Source of the DNA: Liopterus haemorrhoidalis
Lineage: Eukaryota; Arthropoda; Insecta; Coleoptera; Dytiscidae
DNA: 64,000 nt
Assembly (NCBI GenBank): GCA_963971575.1
Contig: OZ020624.1
Coordinates: 10,688,625 to 10,752,624 of the forward strand
Direction of reading: 5' to 3'
Positions 45,167-55,380 of the stretch are shown piece by piece. A program made the translations under genes and the position numbers. How positions within the stretch are numbered: position 1 is the stretch's first letter; each line of letters begins with the position of its first letter. Below the pieces are notes generated by a model. The model was not told the DNA's origin, did no database searches, and saw only the letters and a list, made by a program, of their open reading frames with translations.

Positions 45167-46681
45167 TCACACATAAAACAATAAGTTCGATTCTCTCAGG
45201 AAGAGTATCAGCCTGTCCATGAGTACCCTGTCGTCACCTAAAGCAACTGACAGATCATAGCACAGGCCTAACCTCTCCCTGACATCCTCGAACTGTATAC
45301 ACTCAGTTAAAAAGTGTAACAATGACAGAGAAGAGTCCCCTATCTGTGTTACACGTCTCACAGATAGGGGACTCTTCTCCTCGAAGGAGGTGTCCATGGG
45401 TCCGCCAACAGTGACCTATACGGAGGCGTGTGATGGCGGTTTCCTCCCTGCGGTTAATCCTGCAGGAAGAACCCCATGGTTTAACGTCTCCCTTAATCTG
45501 TCGTAACTTAACGTTCTGTGTGCGGTTCCACTCATGTTGCCACATGTCTAAAACCAGATGTTTCAGATGACTCTTTGCGTCATCTGGAAAAATGAAACTC
45601 ACATCAATCATAGGTCTGTGAGAGGCGGCTTTTGCAGCTGCATCTGCCGCTTCGTTGCCTTTAATACTAACATGTCCCGGTATCCAAAACAGCTCTACCC
45701 TCACATTCTGAGAATTCAGATTGTGGAGTAGCAACCGGATCTTTAGTACAAGAGGATGCACTGGATCTGGATCTTGGATACTGTTCAGAGCGCTCAGCGA
45801 GTCCGTCAAGATAACACTTGACCGACTTTGCTCTGACGAAACAAAACACAGGGCCTTGAAAATAGCGTACAGCTCAGCAGTGCACACACTCGTTATGGAG
45901 TGTAGACGGTACTGAAACTGTTGTCGTGGGTTCAGAACAACGAACGCACACCCAACCCTGGATCCGGATTTTGATCCGTCAGTAAAAATGACAGTATCCT
46001 CGAACCTAGGGACCAGTGTTCTTTGTAACTCATGTTGGTATTCGATAGGCAACGTAGTATCTTTATCAAACCTAGTTAATGTGAGGTTCACAAACGGACG
46101 CGGCAGCGTCCATGGTGGAACAGCACACAAAACGAAACTTGCCATTTCGGGCATATTAAAATCACTGTCACTCAAAATGTCGAAAGTCCTCAAACCAAAA
46201 GGCCTATTGGCTCTTGGTTTTTTGTCATAAATCTCTGTATGCCTATTTTGTAGAATAGGGTCATACGCAGGATGATCTGGCTTGGCACTGAGTGCAGCCA
46301 TATACCGCATTGATAGAATTTTACGACGATTGTAGTGACGGTTCGCCTGCTTCACAAAGCAGGCTTGGTATTGGGCTGGTGCGAAATGCACCTGTAGCCA
46401 ATCTAACCCCAGTGTGATGTACAGTGTCAAGAATTCTAATCTCTTGGTGTTTAGCTGACCCATAAGCTAGACATCCATAGTCCAGCTTAGAGCGCACTAG
46501 AGAACGATATAAACGTAACATAATAGTGCGGTCTGCACCTCATGTCGTGTGACTGAGGACCCGCAACAAATTGAGTGACTTTTGGCATTTTTTCTTGACG
46601 GACAAAAAATGTGCCCACCAAGCTAGACGACTATCGAACACGAGACCCAGAAATCTGGCAGTATCGGTAAAGGGTAACTGT
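45167..46681 (-). pseudogene. LINE copy 3 ORF2 fragment
   Basis: RT C-terminal region and RNase H (VIFTDGSKSGSRVGC, ILTDSLSALNS) are readable. A one- or two-base loss near 46335 shifts the frame, and a local inverted duplication at 45329-45378 replaces part of the C-terminal cysteine cluster. Confidence 0.9.
45329..45378. repeat. 20-bp perfect inverted repeat unique to LINE copy 3
   Basis: Arms agaagagtcccctatctgtg (45329-45348) and its exact reverse complement (45359-45378), loop of 10. Copies 1 and 2 have only the right-hand arm. Confidence 0.93.
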
Positions 46682-47743
46682 CTAAAAAGATTTTATGAAC
46701 TCCTTGACTCAATTATGACGTTTTTTGAAAACAAAGATGATTCGTTAAGAGAGAATTTATTGAAATTTAAGAATGATATAGCTTTTTTAACTGATTTATT
46801 TAATAAATTTAATGACATTAATCTACAAGCTGCTGCAGGGAGATGATTTGAATTTAATCAAAGTAAAGGCAACTATTTCTGCGTTCGTGTCAAAACTTGC
46901 CTTGTATAAACAAAATTTGGGTCGAAAATAATTCTATGAGTTTCAAAATCTTTCCTCAGTCGAAACAGATGATGACGACATTCTGGCTTATTGCCAGCAT
47001 TTGGAAGCACTTAAAGAAGATTTTACAAATAGATTTCAGGATGTCCTCAACATGATCAGTCCAGATTGGGTCCTCGACCCTTCCTCAAATCTACAAACAG
47101 CAGAATTATCTCTGCAGGAGGAGTTGATAGAACTGTCAACAAACGAAGAGTTAAAATTTAAATTAAAAAATGGATATCAAGAATTTTGGCTTCAAATACA
47201 AATTCTAATATTATATCCGGTCGTATGGGCTACAGTCAAGAAGTTTTTAATTGCATTCCCATCGTCATATTTAGCCGAAAGAGGATTTAGCGTAGTCTTC
47301 AATCTACTAACAAACAAAAGAAACAGATTGTCCATAGTGGAACGCGGTGACTTAAGATTGCTGATGACAAAAATGGCACCAAATATCGAAAAATCAGTGT
47401 CATTACATCAGACTCAGCCCTCGCACTAATAATTTTATATTCAATTTTTTAGTAATATATATTTCTTAATCAAATTTTGAGCAATACACCAATATTGTTA
47501 GTATCTTGTAATAAAATCATTTTTAAAATCTTTCTTGTTTCTCACTCAAGACCCGGGCACTATCGAATCATTCTTTGAAAAAGTTGACTAAGTCCCAATA
47601 AAGTTGGGAAGCTATGGATTACAGTTACATTATTGATTTCAAGAAAAGGAGTTGGTAAGTTTCTTTTTTTTCTGTAAAGGGGGCGGTGAATATTTTTCTT
47701 TTTGAAAAGGGGGCGGTAGACCAAACAAGGTTGGGAACCTCTG
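46682..47743 (+). pseudogene. hAT transposase C-terminal part and right end
   Basis: RFYELLDSIMTFFEN and DIAFLTDLFNKFNDIN are typical of the ZBED/Buster-like hAT group, and AFPSSYLAERGFSVVFNLL with NRLSIVERGDLRLL (47245-47370) is the hAT dimerisation domain. A stop and frameshift lie between 46846 and 46990. The sequence caaggttgggaacctctg ending at 47743 looks like a hAT terminal repeat read outward. The 5' half is missing. Confidence 0.8.
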
Positions 47744-47960
47744 ATTTAGAACATCACTAAGGGTAACACAATATCAATTTCAGACACTTAGCTAGACCAG
47801 GCTCTTCAAGCCCAGACGTCATACTAGAATCACGGCTCGTGACCTAGCCTGGGTGCATTATTCAGGATAGTTACCTGGGGGACTTCTCCTGGGGTACTAC
47901 CTCCTGCAACAATATGTTCAGGGCAGAGTGGTAAATCACTATGTGTATAGAAAAGCTCTC
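47744..47960. other. No feature seen
   Basis: Short noncoding spacer between the hAT end and polB fragment 2. Confidence 0.4.
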
Positions 47961-47964
47961 GATT

Positions 47965-48240
47965 GTAATCTAATTCGACTTTTCAACCCATTCAAAAGAT
48001 TTGGTCGGCAAGGCAAATGACATTGCTTTTCCATGAAGGTTATTTATATCGAAATACATCAAGTATGATAACTTTTCTTTAGGGTTATAATCTTTCTCCA
48101 AAATACCACCTCTGATTCTAGATTCTATAAACATAATCATATCGATATTTGTTAATATTTCTAATTTTACTTTAGAAATTTTCAAACAACAATCGTAAAC
48201 CAAACCTGGTGCCGTATAGTAATGCAATGCATCTAGATTA
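47965..48240 (-). pseudogene. DNA polymerase B fragment (virus-like copy 2)
   Basis: Minus strand. YYTAPGLVYDCCLK, ESRIRGGI and LSYLMYFDINNLHGKAM match the polB segment at about 57290-57540. It spans the Exo-to-polymerase region including the first polymerase metal-binding Asp region (YFDINNL). A deletion relative to 57420-57470 is present. Only about 280 bp survive. Confidence 0.85.
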
Positions 48241-48987
48241 TAAGTTTTTAAACAGGTTTAAAATTATAGGTTTTTAAACCGTATAGAAGAGCTGGTAGTA
48301 AAGGATGTTTTTGGACACCATCTATAATTGAGTGCTCAGAAACCATGATTTTGCATGTAAAGGTAATTATTTTGTATTTATTTTTTGCCATATTTTGCCG
48401 TAATTATAATTTTGTTAAAATTATGCATAATTTCTTCTATACCAACGTATCATTTTAGATACAGATATTTTAAAGTAATTTAAAATACCCCCATTCAACT
48501 TTTTTTTTTTAACCATTGTATCATATATGTTACATTATTAGTGATAACATTGTATGTTACCATCTATTAGTTTTTCTTATAACTACTAAGGTACTACATA
48601 GTTACCATCGCGATGTATTACAGCTGAGTGACTTCAAAAGTGACCGTGTTTGACAATTTAAAAAAATAATAATAAACGGTGAGTACTGTACGAAATAAAA
48701 ATATGGCATGCGTATTTATGGTCTAAACTTGGTATTCATTTTGTTGCGCCCCCGCGCAATATTTTTAATGGTTCTCTCTAGCAGTAGGAGGGGGCAGTCC
48801 GTGGAATGCGACGTACGGATGTGCCAAGATTCCAGTATTGCCAATTGAATTGTCTATCTATGAATGTCTATGTACCGTGATGTCGACATATACACCGCAT
48901 GGTTGTAACGTGCTTTTTGCAGAATGTTATATATATATATTTTTCACGCAGCTGAGTGGTCATTGCGAATTATATTTGTCTAAAGGC

Positions 48988-49048
<61 letters not shown>

Positions 49049-49680
49049 ATTCCACGTGTGTGGATTTAACTGATAACTATTATTTTACTCTTAAGTTGTT
49101 ACAAAATACATTTAAGTTGGGTTATGCTATGTATAATCACATGTGCGCTTTACAACCGCACATGTATAATTTCGGAATACAATTAATTATATGCGTTACG
49201 ATCGTAGATGTTGGTAGTTATTGAATCAGTTTTGCTTCCTATCCGAACTACATTTCATGAATGCATATATTCCCTACAGTGTTCCAGGCTAACAGCCCCA
49301 CTCTGTATAAAGTCCCGCTATTAGAGCCGATATCGGGTGAAAGTACCGCTTCCCTGCCATCCCAGATGTCAGAGTTTTATGAACCCATACAATTACATTG
49401 TTTATGGTTTTTTGACGCCTATAAAGTCAGATGGTCCTTCGTGCTAATGAAACCCTTTTTTTATTTTACGAGCTCTACCTCTGTGCGCTGCAGTTTAGAA
49501 ACTGCGGGCCCTACACATTTGTTTTTACAACATTTTTGTTCGCTAAACTTAATTGTGCTATGGGTAGTTTTTTATTTGTATCAAATTTGAGACATCGGTT
49601 AAAAATGTGTAAATTCAGTTTGTTTTGTTTCATATTTGTGACAATGGTATACAAAAAGATAAATGAGTAAAAATTGTAAT
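48241..49680. other. Noncoding region with microsatellite
   Basis: 1.4 kb with no recognisable gene. ORFs up to 128 codons here cross the GA repeat or lack any domain. A GC-richer patch lies at 48750-48830. Confidence 0.5.
48992..49047 (+). repeat. (GA)n microsatellite
   Basis: Uninterrupted ga dinucleotides for over 50 bp. Confidence 0.97.
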
Positions 49681-49689
49681 GCAGATGAA

Positions 49690-51280
49690 TTTCAAAAATA
49701 AAGTAGGCATTCCGCCTTTAGACAGATATGATAGTTAGAAAAAATGAAATGCATTTGGAAATATGTACCACCGGAACAAAATGAAAGAGAAATTCCAGTT
49801 TGGAAAGATGTGTTACCGGATGACAGAGAAGTAGATACAGCAATTTCATATTTATAAGAATTGTTTGATGGAGATATCATAAATAATATTGTTCAACAAT
49901 CAAATCTTTATGCAATACAAAAATATTGCACTAAACCTCTTTCCACAAAGCCAATGGAGATGGAACAGTTTCTGGGCATATGTATGTACATGTCTGTTTA
50001 CAATTTACCACGTACTCATATGTACTGGGCTAATTGCACAAGAATAGCACAAATAGCAGACGGCATGAGCCGAAACAGATTTCAACAAATTAAATCTAAT
50101 CTCCAGCTACATGACAATAGTAACATTGACCATAACAATATAGATCGTCTTTTTAAAATTCGGCCACTAATGGAGGCTCTATTAGAGAAATTTAGATCTA
50201 TACCTGTTTAGATACGCCACTGTCATAACGCCTGCGCAAGGTGCTAAAAGTAAGACAGTATTGTATAAATAAAAATAATAAAAAAAATATGTGTAATTGT
50301 ACCAATTTACAGATAAATTAAACGCAATCTGATACAGTCCACAATACAGTAATTTCTTCAATCTTACAACTACCAAGCCAGCCAGAAGCCGATTAGCAGC
50401 GGAAGACATCTGCTCCCAGGTGACAGATGAGCCGTTCATCGCCCAATACCTATGCAACAATTCGTATGTGTTGATGAACTAATAGTTCCTTATAAAGGCC
50501 GCTCAGGTTTAAGACACAATTTATACAGGAAAGTCAACTCCAACTGAGAAGTTTCATGATATTGGCGTCAGTTCTAATGTTGTTCTCAGAATGGCAGAAT
50601 TTGTTCCACATCATAAAAACTATTTGATTTTTTTTTTTTTTTTGATAATTTGTTTTCATCACCTGAATTATTTGTAGAACTTCAAAAAGTTGGCATTGGC
50701 AACTTAGGTTCTGTACGTTTATCAAGATTTCCTGGCCTCACTTTTTCTTCAGACAAAGTTATTAAAGCGCAAGGTCGAGGTTGTGTTTATTTCATATTAT
50801 AGAATATCTATTAGATCTAAAAAGTATTAATTGCGTTTATTTTTTCACTTTCTTGATATGGCTGTGGTCAACAGCTGGTTACTTTATAGACGCGATTGTA
50901 AGATCCATAATTAAAAAAAACACGAAATTATAGATTTACTTAGTTTCAAATCGGAAATTGCACAATTTTTATGTCTTTGCAATAAAAATTTAATAAAACG
51001 TGGTCGCCCGTCTACTGTGGAAAATGACTATGAAATAAAGAAGAAAAGGGGCCCGTCGAAGCCCATTCCTCAATACGACATAAGACGTGATGGGTTAGAT
51101 CATTTCCCAATTATAAAGGAAGATCGGCAGAGGTACCAGAAACCTAAATGTAGCGATTTATCATATTTTTTTGTGGGAAATGCCAAATATACTTATGCCT
51201 TAATAAAAATAGAAATTGTTTTACAGAATTTCATAATTAAAATTAACGACCACTGTATCATATTTGATAGTAAATGAAAA
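49690..51280 (+). pseudogene. piggyBac-type transposase 2 (decayed)
   Basis: From about 49740, IWKYVPPEQNEREIPVWKD and, after a stop, LFDGDIINNIVQQSNLYAIQ and FLGICMYMSVYNLPRTHMYW are the start of DDE_Tnp_1_7. DELIVPYKGRSGLRHNLY near 50470 holds the first catalytic Asp. About 230 bp of foreign sequence (50212-50440) interrupts it. The tail near 51000-51190 (RGRPSTVENDY, DGLDHFPI, YQKPKCSDL) is the PGBD-type C terminus. Many stops. It is a different family from piggyBac 1. Confidence 0.8.
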
Positions 51281-51334
51281 TTCATTGTTATAAATATATA
51301 TTTTTTTAATAAGTTTTGTTTTGTATTTATTTAT

Positions 51335-51338
<4 letters not shown>

Positions 51339-51378
<40 letters not shown>
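51339..51378. repeat. (TA)n microsatellite
   Basis: About 20 uninterrupted ta dinucleotides. Confidence 0.97.
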
Positions 51379-51382
<4 letters not shown>

Positions 51383-51461
51383 CAAAAAACTATTTTTTTT
51401 CGCCATCATTTGTATCCTTAGTATAGAAGAGGATAACTATAGTTGTATATATTATTTCAGA

Positions 51462-51747
51462 TTCCCACAGACATAGAAACTGAGCTAGAGAAAAAAAAAG
51501 AAAATTTCATAAGCAACACAATTTAACCTTCCAACCTGTGGTTGCAGTTGGTTCTTCCTTACAGGAAATAAATGACTACTATGTTTGTATCGACAACATA
51601 AAATACAGATTTACGTCTATTTTGAAGAGCATAGATATATATTCCAAAAGCTTCCACGTCTTGGACATTAAGTATCCGCAGTCAAGTGAGCAAATCTGGG
51701 AGGTATTGGAGCTTGTTGTCTATAAAATAAATTTAGAAAAAAATTAA
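51462..51747 (+). pseudogene. C-terminal fragment of an uncharacterised protein
   Basis: Open frame ending 51747 (AVGSSLQEINDYYVCIDNI, then YRFTSILKSIDIYSKSFHVL). It looks like the end of a larger protein, preceded by a splice-acceptor-like ttatttcag at 51452-51461. I do not recognise the family; proteins with C2H2 fingers and such tails are common in insect genomes, and a C2H2 gene begins 50 bp downstream. Confidence 0.4.
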
Positions 51748-51796
51748 AATAATAAAAATCTACAAGTAGCTACCATAATAAATTAAATAAAAAATA

Positions 51797-52228
51797 TTGC
51801 GTAATAATTTAATGATCCCTAGAATTTTTATACATTTGGTATATAGTATGGATATAGAATATAATTGTCCATTTTGTACGACACATTATAATTGTCATGT
51901 TCCTTTTTTTAAACATTTGAAACATTGCCACTTACATGAATCGTTTTTTAAATGTTGCCAAAATAATTGTGCCCGTATATTTCAAAATCGATCTAGGTTT
52001 GAACGACACATAAAAATTAATCATTGTGTAAAAGATATCCAAAATTCTTCTGTAATAAAATCTTCAAATATCAATACCATCAATAGCTGTCCTTTTAATA
52101 GTATGATTGTGCAGATTGAGCACAATGAGACTGAGATTACTGACAATCAAGACATTTCAAAAACGTTATATGATCATTTAGAGTCACCTGTTCTACAACT
52201 TGGTTGTAATTTGTTACTTTTATACTGA
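51797..52228 (+). CDS. C2H2 zinc-finger protein, N-terminal exon
   Basis: 143 codons, with a first in-frame ATG at 51797 and others at 51812 and 51848. Two fingers: CPFCTTHYNCHVPFFKHLKHCH and CCQNNCARIFQNRSRFERHIKINH (shown here in part, each with the C2H2 spacing). The rest is polar. A splice donor or more exons downstream are not evident, and the ORF ends at TGA 52226-52228. It may be a transposon-related DNA-binding protein truncated after its finger exon. Confidence 0.5.
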   Translation: MRNNLMIPRIFIHLVYSMDIEYNCPFCTTHYNCHVPFFKHLKHCHLHESFFKCCQNNCARIFQNRSRFERHIKINHCVKDIQNSSVIKSSNINTINSCPFNSMIVQIEHNETEITDNQDISKTLYDHLESPVLQLGCNLLLLY

Positions 52229-52453
52229 TTGCGAGTTAAAACTGCTGACTTCTTAATTCTGTATGGTGTGCAAGTAAGGCAATGCTAGTGAATACAAAGT
52301 GCTCTCTTTATTCCTCTTTTGACTTCCTATTAGACTTGGACAAATTACTTGAACTCACAATGGTAGGTACACGTTGCAACGCCCCTTTAGCTATCTAATT
52401 TATAAAAAGGTGTGGCAGATGTAAAGTCATAGACAACAGCGTTAACTGAGAAA

Positions 52454-53117
52454 ATGGATAGTAAAAACGATGCAATGAAAGTCGAAATTCAGCAGCTTAC
52501 CAACTCTGTCAAGTTCCTATCTGGAAAATACGACGAGTTAATCACTGAGCTATATGCTGAGAAAGAAGCTCGGCAAAACATTAATAAACGGGTAATTCAT
52601 ATGGAAACAACCATCAAAGAAAAAGATAAAAAAAATAGTTTTCTAGAAAATAAAGTAATACAACTGGATCAGAATTCCCGAAATAAAAATGTGGAAAATC
52701 ACGGCATTCCCCCCAGTGAAACAGAAAACTGTGCTCAAATTGTCGTACAAATAGCATCCGAATTAAAATTAGATATCACGGAAAATGTTATTGATGTAAC
52801 TCATAGAGTAGCCCAACGTAACAAAACGAACAAACCACCTACTATCATAGCCCAATTTACTACAAAAAAAGAAAATGAGTATGTTCTTGCAGCGAAGACG
52901 ACTACCCATCACCACAAAATTATTTCCCAAACTTCAACCATGCTCCGTAATTTACATCAATGAAAATTTAAACAGTAAACTCAAGAGGCTTCTATGGAAA
53001 ACCAGAGTCCGCGCTAGGCAGTATAACATTCAGCACGTGTGGTGTAAATATGCTACAATTTTTGTCCGTCAAACTGAACGAAAACCATTGGATGTTCGGA
53101 AGATCTATCTCGTGTAA
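52454..53117 (+). pseudogene. LINE ORF1 remnant
   Basis: ATG at 52454 opens 169 codons: a coiled coil (about residues 10-75), then LDQNSRNKNVENHGIPPSE and IIDVTHRV-like RRM-type sequence. After a frameshift near 52950 the end continues as YINENLNSKLKRLLWKTRVR, the usual C terminus of this kind of ORF1. No endonuclease or RT follows, so this is a fragment of a further LINE family, different from those at 40561 and 21649. Confidence 0.75.
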
Positions 53118-53369
53118 TTGGTCCTTGTATATCTGATAACAGTACCGTGTCACAACTTTGAATTATTTATTTTTTGCTTAATTTTTAATTCATATTTTCA
53201 TTAGACATTCCAAATTCCCAACATACCCAATTCCAAATTCATAATTTCCAATGAGCAACATTACGCATACTTAGAAGATTACTACTAGGAAATCGAGCCA
53301 GGAAACTTCCTTTGTAAAGAAGTACATCTGATGAAAACTCTGAGTTCATAAAATGCCCTACGAACTGCA
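53118..53369. other. No feature seen
   Basis: AT-rich spacer without recognisable coding sequence. Confidence 0.4.
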
Positions 53370-53879
53370 ACTATTATGATACTTTAACGATACAAAAGCC
53401 TGCTTACAGCTACCAGTTACCATAGAACAAATAGAAAGTAGTAAAATCGACCGGAATAAATGGATTATCACTACCTCTAACAGCGTAGTAGCCAAGTAAA
53501 AGTGCAAAGAAAATGAGGAAAATGTTCCCCTAAATGGAAGTTGCTTAATAGAACTTGATAATAATTGTGAAGTGCATGTTGAAGACTTTCTATTAAAAAC
53601 TGTTAAAGACATGAACGCAAATTTAAAAATTTAAACTAACAGAAATAAAATTTAAAGGTAAAATATTAAATCAAACTACTATCAAGTCTGGGACACTTAA
53701 ACTAAAATCAACTAATATGGACGCACTAACATTAATGGATAACCACCTAAATAAACAAAATCAAAAATTAAAAGAAATTAATAATGTCCCTATCTACTAC
53801 GATAAAAACGACATTTACACGATCGTGATCTACATTTTAATTGGGATCTCAGTCATCATCGGTACATATCGATATTAAT
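53370..53879 (+). pseudogene. env: Errantivirus env fragment 2
   Basis: Short segments in more than one frame resemble the ectodomain of errantivirus envelope proteins (IDRNKWIITTSNSVVAK, NGSCLIELDNNCEVHVED), and the end has a single transmembrane helix (IYTIVIYILIGISVIIG) and a short tail. Several stops occur. No LTR or polypurine tract follows. It comes from a different errantivirus-like element than that at 16650-20339. Confidence 0.65.
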
Positions 53880-54493
53880 TAATGAAGAAGAAGGCATTCA
53901 CTTGCACTGACCCCAAAGAAGAAACATCAGTCGATCCAGCATCTCAAGAAAATGATCGAACTCTGTGCTTGTTACCGCCGATAGCTTGCGTTCGATGCGT
54001 CTCACCGCACACCGTTGCGTTCCGCATGATTCCCGCCATCGAGTCATCGCGAAACGTCTTAATTCGCGGTAGTTTAGCTATTCAACCGGGTCCTCTTCCT
54101 ATTCTGACCTAGATTTTTATGTACAAATATGGCTGAATATTCTCAGTTCAGCATCACATCCTCTTGTTCAGACGTATCTACAATTAACATATACTTGTGC
54201 AGTTTGTGATTAAGAGTAGTATAGCTATGCCGATTCTGGCTCATCTAGCCAACGAAACCCTGAAATATTTGATGTTCGTAAGAGTTGAAGTTCACATCCA
54301 ACCGTGAGTCACGAACCCCATTCCAACCCCAAAACCTTATTTCAACCCTAGTGCTCAATCCTATTCAAACCCCTAACGTTCAACCCTATTCCAACCCCCC
54401 CAGAGCGCCAGCCGATCAGTCACAAAGTGCAAAGACCCTCAATGTATGAATTTAAAATGCTGAAAATCGTAGACGGCCTCAAAATTTGCATTT
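53880..54493. other. Noncoding, includes degenerate C-rich minisatellite
   Basis: A 76-codon ORF at 53882-54112 shows no domain. Positions 54308-54405 repeat a 'attccaacccc'-like word at about 20-bp spacing with drift. Confidence 0.5.
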
Positions 54494-54787
54494 GCATATA
54501 AACAAACTTTGTTGTTGCCGGAAAAATAGTTTGGTGTCAACGGCATCAAGACATTCAGAATAATAAACCTTCTTCAATGACCTTCCTCAACGTGTAGCGT
54601 GGATGACCCAGACGTAAATATGTAAACACAAACCTGTTATGCACATAAACAAACTTTGTTGTTGCCGGAAAATAGTTTTGGTGTCAACGACATCAAGACA
54701 TTGAGAATAATAAACCTTCTTCAATGACCTTCCTCAACGTGTAGCGTGAATGAACCAGACGTAAATATGTAAATACAAACTTGTTAT
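54494..54787. repeat. 147-bp tandem duplication
   Basis: aacaaactttgttgttgccg at 54501 recurs at 54648; the units match along their length (caagacattcagaataataa versus caagacattgagaataataa). Confidence 0.93.
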
Positions 54788-54942
54788 TGTCTGGAATGCA
54801 GACGTGACGAAAATGTTAAAAAAAAATTAACATTAATACAACAAAATAATTTATTATATTGATATATTTTTCCCACGTTTCAAATATATAATGTGTAACC
54901 TATTGAGAATAATATTATTACTTTTGTTTCTACAACAAATAC

Positions 54943-55263
54943 ATGTTCTTAAGAAACGAAAAAATGGATAATAATCAAGTTTGTGATTTAAGTGACAAAG
55001 TGATTAAAAATATTCGGGAGGCTATCGATATTATTAAAACAATTGATGAAGTTGAAATTATGCGTAAACATGTGAATAAATTTATTTTACTGATCAGCAA
55101 GTGTATCAAAAATAAAAATAAATGTGAAAATTTTATGAAATTGGAATCAAATTTAGCGATTTTAAAATATTATCGTGAAAAACTGAAACAATTAAAATAT
55201 ACAATTATTAAAACTGGTGCCGGCGTGCAGTCTGGAAAGAAAAAGACGACATCAAAATTATAA
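54943..55263 (+). CDS. Small conserved protein upstream of polB (copy 2)
   Basis: 106 codons; ATG at 54943, with another at 54964 that aligns better with the paralogue at 31241. Mostly alpha-helical by composition, two cysteines in the middle, gly-rich turn and basic tail (GKKKTTSK). Related to the ORF at 31241 over most of its length. Lies 117 bp before the polB region, same strand. Function unknown; a basic tail and conserved place suggest a DNA- or polymerase-linked role, which is a guess. Confidence 0.75.
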   Translation: MFLRNEKMDNNQVCDLSDKVIKNIREAIDIIKTIDEVEIMRKHVNKFILLISKCIKNKNKCENFMKLESNLAILKYYREKLKQLKYTIIKTGAGVQSGKKKTTSKL

Positions 55264-55380
55264 TGGCAGGATGTTAAATCAGTATTTGCAGGAAGAATAA
55301 AAACGGTTGTAATAATAAATAAATCATTTAAAGATCCTAAAATATTTTTAGAAAAATGTAGTCGCATTTTTTAAAATAAA

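Larger units (their letters stand above)
44857..46681 (-). mobile_element. I-type LINE, copy 3 (5'-truncated)
   Basis: Same family as copies 1 and 2, minus strand, ending in imperfect CTAA repeats. Homology stops at 46681 within the RT-to-RNase H part of ORF2, so about 70% of the element is absent. No target duplication is found: the left flank is Harbinger, the right flank hAT. Confidence 0.92.

Noticed and set aside
48838..49224. 128-codon ORF across the GA repeat
   Set aside because: Most of its middle is the Arg-Glu readout of a microsatellite; no domain.
53882..54112. 76-codon ORF after env fragment 2
   Set aside because: No domain, no neighbours that explain it, and composition like random GC-richer DNA.
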